In this document: one piece after another, positions 48,182-62,300 of the stretch
How positions within the stretch are numbered: position 1 is the stretch's first letter
Layout: each line of letters begins with the position of its first letter
Origin: Solanum dulcamara
Lineage: Eukaryota > Streptophyta > Magnoliopsida > Solanales > Solanaceae
Assembly: GCF_947179165.1 (NCBI RefSeq)
Contig: NC_077246.1
Coordinates: forward strand, 71,148,421 to 71,212,420
DNA length: 64,000 nt
Direction of reading: 5' to 3'
Notes under the pieces: generated by a model
Told to the model about the DNA's origin: nothing
Seen by the model: only the letters and a program-made list of their open reading frames with translations
Databases searched by the model: none
Translations under genes and position numbers: made by a program

Positions 48182-51085
48182 GCTAACACACACGAAAAAT
48201 TGGCAAAATCGCCTAATTCCTATTGCGTTGCTAATAAAGTGCTCCTAAACCACTCTAAAGCGCCGCTGGGGCTATTGGAGTCGTTCCCCAGGTCGTTACG
48301 GACACTACTATGGAAGAATCCAAGAAAATTTGACCCAGACCCCCGACACCTTAAAAATCTGTGGGCTAACACACACGAAAAACTGGCAAAATCGCCTAAT
48401 TCCTATTGCTTCGCCAATAATATGCTCCTTAACCCCTCTAATGCACCACCGGGGCTACTGGAGTCGTTTACCTGGTCGGTACGGACGCTACAATGGAAGA
48501 ATGGAAGAAAATTGGAACGAACCCTCGGCACCTAAAATATTTGTGGGCTAACACACACGAAAAACTAGCAAAATTGCCTAATTCCTATTGCTTCACCAAT
48601 AAAATGCTCCTTAACCCCTCTAATGCGCCGCCGGTGCTACTAGAGTCGTTTACAGGTCGTTACGGATGCTACTATTGAAGAATGGAAGAAAATTCAACCC
48701 AGACCCCTGTCACCTAAAAATTATGTGGGCTAACACACACAAAAAACTGGCAAAATCGCCTAATTCGTATTGCGTCGCCAATAAAATGCTCCTAAACCAC
48801 TCTAAAGCACCGCCGGGGCTACTGCAGTCGTTCCCCAGGTCGCTACGGACGCTACTATAGAAGAATCCAAGAAAATTTTAACTCGAACCCCAGGCACCTA
48901 AAAAATTTGTGGTCTAACACATACGAAAAACTGGCAAAATCGCCTAATTCCTATTGCTTCACCAATAAAATGCTCCTTAACCCCTCCAATGCGCTGCCGG
49001 GGCTACTAGAGTCCTTTACCAGGTCGTTACGGACGCTACTATGGAAGAATGGAAGAAAATTTGACCCGGACCCCTGGCACCTAAAAAATCTGTGGGCTAA
49101 CACACACGGAAAACTGGCAAAATCGCCTAATTCCTATTGCGTCGCTAATAAAATGCTCCTAAACCACTCTAAAACGCCGCCGGGGTTACAGGAGTCGTTC
49201 CCCAAGTCGTTACGGACGCTACTATGGCAGAATCCAAGAAAATTTTACCCAGACCCCCCGACACCATAAAAATCCGTGGGCTAACACACACGAAAAACTG
49301 GCAAAATCGCCTAATTCCTATTGCGTCGCCAATAAAATGCTCCTAAACCCCTCTATAGCATTGCCGAGGCTATTAGAGTTGTTCCCTAGGTCGTTACAGA
49401 CGCTACGATAAAATAATCCAAGAAAATTAGACACGGACCCCTGGCACATATAAAATTCGTGGGCTAACACACAAGAAAAACTGGCAAAACCGCCTAATTC
49501 CTATTGTGTTTCTAATAAAATAATCCTAAACCCCTCTAAAGCGCCGCTGGGGCTACTGGAGTCGTTCGCCAGGTTGTTACGGACGCTACTATGGAAGAAT
49601 CAAAGAAATTTTGACCCAGACCCCCGACACCAAAAACATCTGTGGGCTAACACACACGAAAAACTGGCAAAATAGCCTAATTCCTATTGCGTCGCCAATA
49701 AAATGCTCCTAAACCCCTCTATAGCGCCGCAGGGGCTACTGGTGTCGTTCCCAGGTCGTTACGGACGCTACTATCGAAGAATCCAAGAACATTTGACTCG
49801 AACCCCCGGCACTTAAAAAATCTGTGGGCTAACACAAATGAAAAACAGGCAAAATCGCCTAATTCCTATTGCTTCGCCAATAAAATGCTACTTAACCCCT
49901 CCAATGCGCCGCCGGGGCTACTGGAGTCGTTTACCAGATCGTTACAGACGCTACTATAGAAGAATGGAAGAAAATTCGACCCGGACCCCTGGCACCTAAA
50001 AATTCAGTGGGCTAACAAACACGGAAAACTGGCAAAATCGCCTAATTCCTATTGCGTCGCTAATAAAATGGTCCTAAGCCACTCTAAAGCGCTGCCGGGG
50101 CTACTAGAGTCGTTCCCAAGTCGTTACGGACGCTACTATGGCAGAATCCAAGAAATTTTTAACCTGAACCCTAGGCACCCAAAAAATCTGTGGTCTAACA
50201 CACACGAAAAACTGGCAAAATCGCCTAATTCCTATTGCTTCGCCAATAAAATGCTCCTTAACCCCTCCAATGCGCCACCGGGGCTACTAGAGGCGTTTAT
50301 CAGGTCGTTACAAACACTACTGGAGTCGTTCCCCAAGTCGTTACGGATGCTATTATAGAAGAATCCAAGAGAATTCGACAAGGACCCCTGGCACGTAAAA
50401 AATCTGTGGGCTAACACACACGAAAAACTAGCAAAATCCCCTAATTCCTATTGTGTCTCTAATAAAATGCTCCTAAACCCCTCTAAAGCGCCGCTGGGGC
50501 TACAAGAGTGGTTCCCCGGGTTGTTATGGACGCTACTATGGAAGAATCCAAGAAAATTTGACCCGGACCCTAGGCACAAAAAATATTCGTGGGCTAACAC
50601 AAACGAAAAACTAGCAAAATCGCCTAATTCCTATTGCGTCGCCAATAAAATGCTTCTAAACCCCTCTATAGCGCCGCCGGGGCTACTGGTGTCGTTCCCA
50701 GGTCGATATGGACGCTACTATAGAAGAATCCAAGAAACTTTGACCCGAACCCTCGGCACCTAAAAAATCCGTGGGCTAACACACACGAAAAACTGGCAAA
50801 ATCGCCTAATTCCTATTGGTTCGCCAATAAAATGCTCCTTAACCACTCTAATGCGCCTCCGGGGCTACTGGAGTCATTTACCTGGTCGTTACGGACGTTG
50901 CTATTGAAGAATGGAAGAAAATTCGACCCATACCCCTAGCACCTAAAAAATCAGTGGGCTAACACACACGAAAAACTTGCAAAATCGCCTAATTCCTATT
51001 GCGTCGCCAATAAAATGCTCCTAAACTACTCTAAAGCACCACCGGGGCTACTAGAGTCATTCCCCAGGTCATTACGGATGCTACT
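48182..51085 (+). repeat. 18-monomer HOR, copy 3 (truncated)
   Basis: The last copy, which follows copy 2 to about 51085 and then switches to an ordinary hexamer segment (CTATCGAAGAATCC then GACCTGTACCC). About 420 bp of the unit is missing at the right end. The 33-bp duplication is at 50284-50349. Confidence 0.9.
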
Positions 51086-53333
51086 ATCGAAGAATCCAAG
51101 AAAATTCGACCTGTACCCCCGGCACCTAAAAAATCCATGGGCTAATACATACGAAAAACTGGCAAACTCGCCTAATTCCTATTGCGTCACCAATAAAATG
51201 CTCCTTAACCCCTCTAAAGCGCCGCCAGGGCTACTGAAGTCATTCCCCAGGTCGTTACGAACGCTACTATGGAAGAATATAAGAAAATTCGACCCGGACT
51301 CTCGGCACCTAAAAAATCTGTGGGCTAACACACACAAAAAACTGGTAAAATCGCCTACTTCCTATTGCGTCGCCAAGAAAATGCTCCTCAACCCCTCTAT
51401 AGCGCAGATGGGCTACTGGATTCGTTCCCCAAGTCGTTATGGATGCTACTATGGAAGAATCCAAGAAAATTTTAACCCGAACCCTAGGCACCTAAAAAAT
51501 CTGTGGGCTAACACATACGAAAAACTGGCAAAATCGCCTAATTCCTATTGCTTCGCCAATAAAATGCTCCTTAACCCTTCCAATGCACCGCCGGGGCTAC
51601 TGGAGTCGTTTACCTGGTCGGTACAGACGCTACTATGGAAGAATGGAAGAAAATTCGACCCGTACCCCTGGCACCTAAAAAATCCGTGGGCTAACACACA
51701 CGGAAAACTGGCAAAATCGCCTAATTCCTATTGCATCGCTAATAAAATGCTCCTAAACCACTCTAAAGCGCCGCCGGGGCTATTGGAGTCGTTCTCCAGG
51801 TCGTTACGGACCCTACTATGGAAGAATCCAAGAAATTTTGACCCAGACCCCGGCACCTTAAATATCCATGGGCTAACACACACGAAAAACTAGCAAAATC
51901 GCCTAATTCCTATTGCGTCGCCAATAAAATGCTCCTAAACCCCTCTATAGCATCGCCGGGGCTACTGGAGTCATTCCCCAGGTCGTTACGGACGCTACTA
52001 TAGAAGAATCCAAGAAAATTCGACATGGACCCCTGGCACGTAAAAAATCCATGGGCAAACACACACGAAAAACTGGAAAAATCGCCTAATTCCAATTGCG
52101 TCTCAAATAAAATGCTCCTAAACCTCTCTAAAGCGCCGCTAGGGCTACTGGAGTCGTTCCCCAAGTCATTACGGACACTACTATGGAAGAATCAAAGAAA
52201 ATTTGACCCAGACCCTCGGCACCTAAAAAATCCATGGGCTAACACACACGAAAAACTGGCAAAATTGCCTAATCCTATTGCGTCGCCAATAAAATGCTCC
52301 TAAACCCCTCTATAGTGCCGCTGGGGCTACTGGTGTCGTTCCCAAGTCGTTATGGACGCTACTATAGAAGAATCCAAGAAAATTTGACCCAAACCCCTGG
52401 CACCTAAAAAATCTGTGGGCTAACACACACGAAAAACTAGAAAAATCGCCTAATTCCTATTGCTTCGCCAGTAAAATGCTCCTTAACCCCTCCAATGTGC
52501 CGCCGGTGCTACTGGAGTCGTTTACCAGGTCGTTACGGACGCTACTATGGAAGAATGAAAGAAAATTCAACCAGAACCCCCGGCACCTTAAAAATCCGTG
52601 GGCTAACACACACGGAAAACTGGCAAAATCGCCTAATTCCTATTGCATCGCCAATAAAATGCTCCTAAACCACTCTAAAGAGCCACCGGGGCTACAGAAG
52701 TTGTTCCCCAGGTCGTTACGGATGCTACTATTGAATAATCCTAGAAATTTCGACACGGACCCCTGGCATGTAAAAGATCTGTGGGCTAACACACACGAAA
52801 AACTGGCAAAATCGCGTAATTCCTATTGCGTCTCTAATAAAATGTTCCTAAACCCCTCTATAGCGCCACCGGAGCTACTGGATTCGTTCCCCAGGTCGTT
52901 ACGGACGCTACTATGGAAGAATCAAAGAAAATTCGACCCGAACCCCCGACACCTAAAAAATCTGTGGGCTAACATCTATGAAAAACTGGCAAATTTCGGA
53001 AACTCTTATTGCGTCGAAAATAAAATGCTCCTAAACCCCTCTAAAGCGCCGCCGGGGCTACTGGAGTCAATCCCCAGGTCGTTACGGACGCTACTATGGA
53101 AGAATCCAAGAAAATTTGACCCGGACCCCCGGCACCAAAAAAATCTGTGGGCTAACACACATGAAAAACTGGCAAAATTGCCTAATTCCTATTGCTTCGC
53201 CAATAAAATGCTCCTTAACCCCTCTAATGTGCCGCCGGTTCTACTGGAGTCGTTTACCAGGTCGTTACGGACGCTACTATAGAAGAATGGAAGAAAATTC
53301 GACTCGGACCCCCGGCACCTTAAAAATCTGTGG

Positions 53334-53401
53334 GCTAACACACATGAAAAACTTTCAAAATGGCCTAATTCCTATTGCGTCGCCAATAAAAAAATCCATG
53401 G
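53334..53401 (+). repeat. 68-bp truncated monomer
   Basis: The GCTAAC spacing is 68 bp (53334 to 53402). The sequence GCCAATAAAAAAATCCATGG joins the A-run after the dyad to the A-run that normally precedes TCCATGGGC, removing 115 bp. Both ends lie in A-tracts, so slippage or microhomology repair is the likely cause. Confidence 0.9.
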
Positions 53402-54132
53402 GCTAACACAAACGAAAAACTGGAAAAATCGCCTAATTCTTATTGCATCTCTAATAAAATGATCCTAAATCCCTCTAAAGCACCGCTAGGGCTATTGGAG
53501 TCGTTCCCCAGGTCGTTACGGATGCTACTATGGAAGAATCTAAGAAAATGTGACCCGGACCCCCGGCACCAAAAAAATCTATGGGCTAACACACACGAAA
53601 AACTGGCAAAATCGCCTAATTCCTATTACATTGCCAATAAAATGCTCCTAAACCCCTCTATACCGCCGTCGGGGCTGCTGGTGTCATTTCCAGGTCGTTA
53701 CGGACGCTACTATAGAAGAATCCAAGAAAATTTGACCCGAAACCTCGGCACCTAAAAAATCTGTGAGCTAACACACACAAAAAACTGGCAAAATCGTTTA
53801 ATTCCTATTGCTTCGCCAATAAAATGCTCCTTAACCCCTCTAATGCGTCGCCGGGGCTACTGGAGTCGTTTCCCATGTCGTTACGGACGCTACTATGGCA
53901 GAATGGAAGAAAATTCAACCTAGACCCCTGGCACCTAACATATCTGTGGACTAACACACACGAAAAACTTGCAAAATCTCCTAATTCCTATTGCGTCGCC
54001 AATAAAATGCTTCTAAACCACTCTAAAGCACCGCCGGGCCTACTGGAGTCATTCCCCAGGTCGTTACGGACGCTACTATGAATGAATCCAAGAAAATTCG
54101 ACCCGGACCCCCGACACCTAAAAAATCTGTGG

Positions 54133-54862
54133 GCTAACACACACGTAAAACTGGCAAAATCGCCTAATTCCTATTGCGTCGCCAATAAAATACTCCTAAA
54201 CCCCTCTATAGCGCCGTCGGGGCTACTTTTGTCATTCCCAGGTCATTACGGACGCTACTATAAAAGAATCCAAGAAAATTGGACCCAAACCCTCGGCACC
54301 TAGAAAATCCGTGGGCTAACACACACGAAAATTGGCAAAATCGCCTAATTCCTATTGTTTCGCCAATAAAATGGTCCTTAACCTCTCTAATGCGCCGCCG
54401 GGGCTACTAGAGTCGTTTCCCAGGTCGTTACGGACGCTACTATGGCAGAATGGAAGAAAATTTGACCCAGACCCCTGAAACCTAAAAAATCTGTGGGCTA
54501 ACACACACGAAAACTTACAAAATCGCCTAATTCCTATTGCGTTGCCAATAAAATGCTCCTAAACCACTCTAAAGCACCGCCGGGGCTACTGGAGCCGTTC
54601 CCCAGGTCGTTATTGACGCTACTATGAATGAATCCAAGAAATGTTTTACCCCAACCCTAGGCACCTAAAAAATCTGTGGTCTAACACACACGAAAAATTG
54701 GCAAAATCGCCTAATTCTAATTGTTTCGCCAATAAAATGCTCCTTAACCCCTCCAATGCGCCGCTGGGGCTACTGGAGTTGTTTACCAGGTCGTTACGGA
54801 CGCTACTATAGAAGAATCCAAGAAAATTCGACCTGGACCCCCGGCACCTTAAAAATCTGTGG
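54133..54862 (+). repeat. 4-monomer HOR, copy 1 (730 bp)
   Basis: The first of three tetramers in the order G-C-B-C. Landmarks are a C monomer with AAAATGGTCCTTAACC (54370), CTATGAATGAATCC (54623) and AATTGTTTCGCC in the second C. The flanking GCTAAC positions are 54133 and 54863. Confidence 0.85.
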
Positions 54863-55593
54863 GCTAACACACACGGAAAACTGGCAAAATCGCCTAATTT
54901 CTATTGCGTTGCCAATAAAATGCTCCTAAACCACTCTATAGCGCCGTCGGGGCTACTGGTGTCATTCCCAGGTCGTTATGGACGCTACTATAAAAGAATC
55001 CAAGAAAATTTGACCCGAACCCTCGGCACCTAGAAAATCCGTGGGCTAACACACACGAAAAACTGGCAAAATCGCCTAATTCCTATTACTTCGCCAATAA
55101 AATGGTCCTTAACCCCTCTAAAGCGCCGCCGGGGCTACTAGAGTCGTTTCCCAGGTCGTTACGGACGCTACTATGGAAGAATGGAAGAAAGTTTGACCCA
55201 GACCCCTGGCACCTAAAAAATCTGTGGGCTAACACACCGAAAAACTTGCAAAATCGCCTAATTCCTACTGCGTCGCTAATAAAATGCTCCTAAACCACTC
55301 TAAAGCACCGCCGGGGTTACTGGAGCCATTCCCCAGGTCGTTCCGGAGGCTACTATGAATGAATCCAAGAAAGTTTTTACCCCAACCCTAGGCACCTAAA
55401 AAATCTGTGGTCTAACACACATGAATAACTGGCAAAATCACCTAATTCCGATTGTTTCACCAATAAAATGCTCCTTAACTCCTCCAATGCGCCGCTGGGG
55501 CTACTGGAGTTGTTTACCAGGTCGTTACGGATGCTACTATAGAAGAATCCAAGAAAATTCGACCCGGACCCCCGGCACCTAAAAAATCTGTGG
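54863..55593 (+). repeat. 4-monomer HOR, copy 2 (731 bp)
   Basis: The same order and landmarks 731 bp on, for example CTATGAATGAATCC near 55353 and CGATTGTTTCACC near 55448. The second monomer here has CTCTAAAGCGCC in place of CTCTAATGCGCC, a local type switch that looks like gene conversion. Confidence 0.85.
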
Positions 55594-56325
55594 GCTAACA
55601 CACACGGAAAACTGGCAAAATCGCCTAATTCCTATTGCGTCGCCAATAAAATGCTCCTAAACCCCTCTATAGCACTGTCGGGGCTACTGTTGTCATTCCC
55701 AGGTCATTACAGACGCTACTATAAAATAATCCAAGTAAATTTGACCCGAACCCTCGGCACCTAGAAAATCCGTGGGCTAACACACACGAAAAACTGGCAA
55801 AACCGCCTAATTCTTATTGCTTCGCCAATAAAATGGTCCCTAACCCCTCTAATGCGCCGCCGGGGCTACTGGAGTCGTTTCCCAGGTCGTTACGGACGCT
55901 ACTATGGCAAAATGGAAGAAAATTTGACCCAAACCCCTAGCACCTAAAAAATCTGTGGGATAACGCATACGAAAACTTGCAAAATCGCCTAATTCCTATT
56001 GCGTCGCCAATAAAATGCTCCTAAACCACTTTAAAGAACTGCCGGGGCTACTGGAGCCGTTCCTCAGGTCATTACGGACGCTACTATGAATGAATCCAAG
56101 AAATATTTTTACCCCAACCCTAGGTACCTAAAAAATCTCTGGTCTAACACACACGAAAAACTGGCAAAATCGCCTAATTCCGATTGTTTCGCCAATAAAA
56201 TGCTCCTTAACCCCTCCAATGCGCCGCTGGGGCTACTGGAGTTGTTTACCAGGTCGTTACGAACGCTACTATAGAAGAATCCAAGAAAATTCTACCCGAA
56301 CCCCTGGCACATAAAAAATCTGTGG
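55594..56325 (+). repeat. 4-monomer HOR, copy 3 (732 bp)
   Basis: The third tetramer, with ATGGTCCCTAACC near 55833 and CTATGAATGAATCC near 56083. After it the array returns to a D monomer with GTCTCTAATAAAATGG at about 56371. Confidence 0.85.
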
Positions 56326-59300
56326 GCTAACACACACGAAAAACTGGCAAAATCGCCTAATTCCTATTGCGTCTCTAATAAAATGGTCCTGAACCCCTCT
56401 AAAGCGTTGCTGGGGCTACTGAAGTCGTTCCCCAGGTCGTTACGGACTCTACTATTTAAGAATCCAAGAAAATTTGACCCGGACCCCCGACACCAAAAAA
56501 ATCTGTGGGCTAACACACACGAAAAACTGGCAAAATCACCTAATTGCTATTGCGTCGCCAATAAAATGCTCCTAAACCCCTCTATAGTGCCGCCGGGGCT
56601 ACTGGTGTCATTCCCAAGTCGTTACGGACGCTACTATAGAAAAATCCAAGAAAATTAACTCGAACCCTAGGCACCTAAAAAATCTGTGGACTAACATACA
56701 CGAATAACTGGCAAAATCGCCTAATTCCTATTGCTTCGCCAATAAAATGCTCCTTAACTCCTTTAATGCACCGTCGAGGCTACTGGAGTCGTTTCCTAGT
56801 TCGTTACGGACGCTTCTATGGAAGAATGGAAGAAAATTCAAACCAGACCCTTGGCACCTAAAAAATCTATGGTCTAACACACATGAAAAACTGGCAAAAT
56901 TGCCTAATTCCTATTGTTTCGCAAATAAAATGCTCCTTAACCCCTCCAATGCGCCGCCGGGGCTACTTGAGTCGTTTACCAGGTTGATACGGACGCTATT
57001 ATGGAAGAATGGAAGAAAATTCGACCCGGACCCCCGGTACCTAAAAAATCCGTTGGCAAACACACACAAAAAACTGGCAAAATCGCCTAATTCCTATTGC
57101 GTCGCCAATAAAATGCTCCTAAACCCCTCTATAGCGTCGCTGGGGCTACTGGTGTCATTTGCAGGTCGTTACGGACGCTACTATAAAAGAATCCAAGAAA
57201 ATTCGACCCGGACCCCCGGCACCTAAAATATTCGTGGGCTAACACACACGGAAAACTGGCAAAATCGCCTAATTCCTATTGCATCGCTAATAAAATGCTC
57301 CTAAACCACTCAAAAGCGCCGCCGGGGCTACTGGAGTTGTTCGCTAGGTCATTACGGACGCTACTATAGCAGAATCCAAGAAACTTTTACCCGGACCCCC
57401 GGCACCTTAAAAATCCATAGGCTAACACACATTGAAAACTGACAAAATCACCTAATTACTATTGCGTCGCTAATAAAATGCTCCTTAACCACTCTAAAGA
57501 GCCTCCGGGGCTATTGGAGTCATTCCCCAGGTCGTTACGGACGCTACTATTGAAGAATCCAAGAAACTTTGCCTTGGACCCCCGGAACCATAAAAATCCA
57601 TGGGCTAACACAAACGAAAAACTGGAAAAATCGCCTAATTCCTATTGCATCTCTAATAAAATGATCCTAAATCCCTCTAAAGCACCGCTAGGGCTATTGA
57701 AGTCGTTCCCCAGGTCGTTACGGACGCTACTATGGAAGAATCTAAGAAACTTTGACCTGGACCCCCGGCACCAAAAAAATCCGTGGGCTAACACACATGA
57801 AAAACTGGCAAAATCGCCTAATTCCTGTTGCGTCGCCATTAAAATGCTCCTAAACCCCTCTATAGCGCCTCCGGGGCTACTGGTGTCTTTCCCAGGTCGT
57901 TACGGACGCTACTATAGAAGAATCCAATAAAATTTGACCATAACCCCAAGCATCTAAAAAATCTGTGGGCTAACACAAACGAAAAACTGGCAAAATCGCC
58001 TAATTTCTATTGCTTCGCAAATAAAATACTCCTTAACCCCTCCAATGCGCCACCACGGCTACTGGAGTCATTTACCAGGTCGTTACGGATGCTAATATAA
58101 ATGAATCCAAGAAAATTCAACTCGGACCCCCGGCACCTAAAAAATCTGTGGGCTAACACACACGGAAAACTGGCAAAATCGCCTAATTCCTATTGCCTCG
58201 CTAATAAAATTCTCCTAAACCACTCTAAAGCGCCACCGGGTCTACTGGAGTCATTACGGACGCTACTATGGCAGAATCCAAGAAAATTCAACCCGGACCC
58301 CCGGATCCTAAAAAATCCGTGGGCTAACACACACGGAAAACTGGAAAAATCGCCTAATTCCTATTGCGTCGCTAATAAAATGCTCCTAAACCACTCTAAA
58401 GCGCCACCGGGGATATTGGAGTCATTCCCCAGGTCGTTACGGACGCTACTACAGAAGAATCCAAGAAAATGTGACCTGGACCCCCGACACCTTAAAAATC
58501 TGTGGGCTAACACACACGAAAAACTAGCAAAAACTCCTAATTCCTATTGGGTCACCAATAAAAGGCTACTAAACCCCTCTATAGTATCGCCGGGGCTACT
58601 GGAGTCGTTCCCCAGGTCGTTATGGACGCTACTATAGAAGAATCCAAGAAAATTCGACACAGACCCCTGGCACGTAAAAAATCTGTGGGCTAACACACAC
58701 GAAAAACTGGCAAAATCGCCTAATTCCAATTGCGTCTCTAATAAAATGCTCCTAAACCCCTCTAAAGCGCCGCTGGGGCTACTGGAGTCGTTCCCCAGGT
58801 CGTTACGGATGCTACTATGGAAGAATCAAAGAAAATTTGACCCGGACCCCCGGCACGTAAAAAATCCGTGGGTTAACACACACGAAAAACTGGCAAAATT
58901 GCCTAATTCCTATTGCGTCGCCAATAAAATGCTCCTAAAACCATCTATAGCGCCGCTGGGGCTACTGGTGTCTTTCCCAGGTCGTTACGGAAGCAACTAT
59001 AGAAGAATCATAGAAAATTCGACACAGACCCCTGGCACGTAAAACATCCGTAGGCTAACACACACAAAAAACTGGAAAAATCGCCTAATTCCTATTGCGT
59101 CTCTAATAAAATGCTCCTAAACCCCTCTATAGCGCCGCCGGAGCTAATAGAGTCGTTCCCCAGGTTGTTACGGATGCTACAATGGAAGATTCAAAGAAAA
59201 TTCGACCCGAACCTCCGACACCTCAAAAATCCGTGGGCTAACACATACAAAAAACTAGCAAATTTGGCAAACTCTTATTGCGTCGAAAATAAAATGTTCC

Positions 59301-62300
59301 TAAACAGACTAAAGCGCCGCCGGGTCTACTGGATTAATTCCCCAGCTGGTTACAGACGCTACTATGGAAGAATCCAAGAAAATTTATCCCGGACCCCCAG
59401 CACCTAAAAAATCTGTGGGGCTAACACACACGAAAAACTAGCAAAATTGCCTACTTCCTATTGCGTCGTCAATAAAATGTTCCTCAACCCCTCTATAGCG
59501 CAGTCAGGCTATTGGAGTCGTTCCGCAGATCATTACGGACGCTACTATGGAAGAATCCAAGAAAATTTAAACCCGAACCCAGGCACCTAAAAAATCTGTG
59601 GGCTAACACACACGAAAAACTGACAAAATCACCTAATTCCTATTGCTTCGCCAATTAAATGCTCCTTAACCCCTCCAATGCACCGCCTGGGCTACTAGAG
59701 TTGTTTACATGGTCGTTAGGGATACTACTATGGAAGAATGGAAGAAAATTCAACCCGGACCCCCGGCACCTTAAAAATCCGTGGGCTAACACACACGAAA
59801 AACTGGCAAAATCTCCTAATTCCTATTGCGTTGCCAATAAAATGCTCCTAAACCCCTTTATAGCGTCGCCGGGGCTACTGGAGTCATTACCCAGGTCTTA
59901 AGGACGCTACTATAGAAGAATCCAAGAAAATTCGACACGGACCCCTGGCACGTAAAAAATCCATGGGCTAACACACACGTAAAACTAGCAAAATCGCCTA
60001 ATTCCTATTACGTCTCTAATAAAATGCTCCTAAACCCCTCTAAAGCGTCGTTGGGGCTACTGGAGTGGTTCCCCAGGTCGTTACGGACGCTACTATTGAA
60101 GAATCCAAGAAAATTTGACCCAGACTCCCGGCACCAAAAAAATCCGTGGGCTAACACAAATGAATAACTAGCAAAATTGCCTAATTCCTATTGCATCGCC
60201 AATAAAATGCTCCTAAACCCCTCTATAGCACCGCCGGGGCTACTGGTGTCATTCCCAGTTCGTTATGTACGCTAGTATAGAAGAATCCAAGAAAATTTGA
60301 CCCGAACCCCCGGTACCTTAAAATTTTTTGGGCTAACACACATGAAAAACTGGCAAAATCGCCTAATTCCTGTTGTGTCGTCAATAAAATGCTCCTAAAC
60401 CCCTTTATAGCGCCGCCGGGGCTACTGGTGTCATTCCCAGGTCGTTACAGATGCTACTATAGAAGAATCCAAGAAAATTTGATCCGAACCCCTGGCACGT
60501 AAAAAATCTATGGGCTAACACACATGAAAAACTGGCAAAATTGCCTAATTCCCATTGCGTGTCTAATCAAATGCTCCTAAACCCCTCTAAAGCACCGCTG
60601 GGGATACTGGAGTCATTCCCCAGGTCGTTACGGATGCTACTATGGAAGAATCAAAGAAACTTTGATCCGGACCCCTAGAACCTAAAAAATCTGTGGGCTA
60701 ACACAAACAAAAAACTGGCAAAATTGCCTGATTCCTATTGCTTCGCCAATAAAATGCTCCTTAACCCCTCTAATGAGCCGCCGGGGCTACTGGAGTTGTT
60801 TACCAGGTCGTTACGGAGGCTACTATGGAAGAATGGAAGAAAATTCGACCCAAACCCCCGACACCTAAAAAATCTGTGGGCTAACACACACGGAAAACTG
60901 GCAAAATCGCTTAATTCCTATTGCCTCGCTAATAAAATGCTCCTAAACCACTCTAGAGCGCCGCCGGGGCTACTGGAGTCGTTCCCCAGGTCGTTACGGA
61001 CGCTACTATGGAAGAATCTAAGAAAATGTTACCCGAACCCCCGGCACCTTAAAAATCCATAGGCTAACACCAATGAAAAACTGGCAAAATCGCCTAATTT
61101 CTATTGCGTCGCCAACAAAATGCTCCTTAACCCCTCTATAGCACCGCTGGGGCTACAGGAGTCGTTCCCCAGGTCGTTACGGACGCTACTATAGAAGAAT
61201 CCTAGCAAATTCGACACGGACCCCTGGCACGTAAAAAATCCGTGGGCTAACATACACGAAAAACTGGCAAAATCGCCTAATTCCTATTAATTCGCTAATA
61301 AAATGCTCCTTAACCCCTCTATAGCGCCGCTGGGGCTATTGGAGTCGTTTCCCAGGTCGTTACGGATGCTACTATGGAATAATGGAAGAAAATTCGACTA
61401 GGACCCCCGACACCTAAAAAATCCATGGGCTAACACACACGGAAACTGGCAAAATTGCCTAATTCCTATTGCGTCGCTAATAAAATGCTCCTAAACCACT
61501 CTAAAGCGCCATCGGGGCTACTGGAGTCGTTCCCCAGGTCGTTATAGACGCTGCTATTGCAGAATCCAAGAAACTTTTACCCGGACCCCCGGCACCTTAA
61601 AAATCCGTGGCTAACACACATGAAAAACTGGCAAAATCGCCTAATCCCTATTGCTTTGCCAATAAAATACTCCTAAACCCCTGTATAGCAGCGCTGGGGC
61701 TACTGGAGTCGTTACCCAGGTCGTTACGAACGCTACGATAGAAGAATCCAACAAAATTCGACACGAACCCCTGGCACGTAAAAATTCCGTGGGCTAACAC
61801 ACACGAAAAACTGGAAAATTGGCTAATTCCTATTGCATCTCTAATAAAATGCTCCTAAATCCCTCTAAAGCGCCGCTAGGGCTACTAGAGTCTTTCCCCA
61901 GGTCGTAACGGACGCTACTACGGAAGAATCAAAGAAAATTTGACCTGGACCCCCGGCACCAAAAAAATCTGTGGCTAACACACACGAAAAACTGTCAAAA
62001 TCGCCTAATTCCTATTGCGTCGCCAATAAAATGCTTCTAAACCCTCAATAGCGCTGCCGGGGCTACTGGAGTCGTTCCCCAGGTCGTTACAGACGCTACT
62101 ATAGAAGAATCCTAGAAAATTCAACCCAGACCTCCAGCACCTAAAAAATCTGTGGGCTAACACACACGGAAAACTGGCAAAATTGCCTAATTCCTATTGC
62201 GTCGCTAATAAAATGCTCCTAAACCACTCTAAAGCGCCGCCGGGGCTATTGGAGTCTTTTCCCAGGTCGTTACGGACGCTACTATGAAAGAATCCAAGAA

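Noticed and set aside
51015..51893. 292-codon open frame as a repeat protein gene
   Set aside because: It is five monomers of the satellite read in its open phase, with no promoter or unique sequence. Recorded only as a statistical curiosity.
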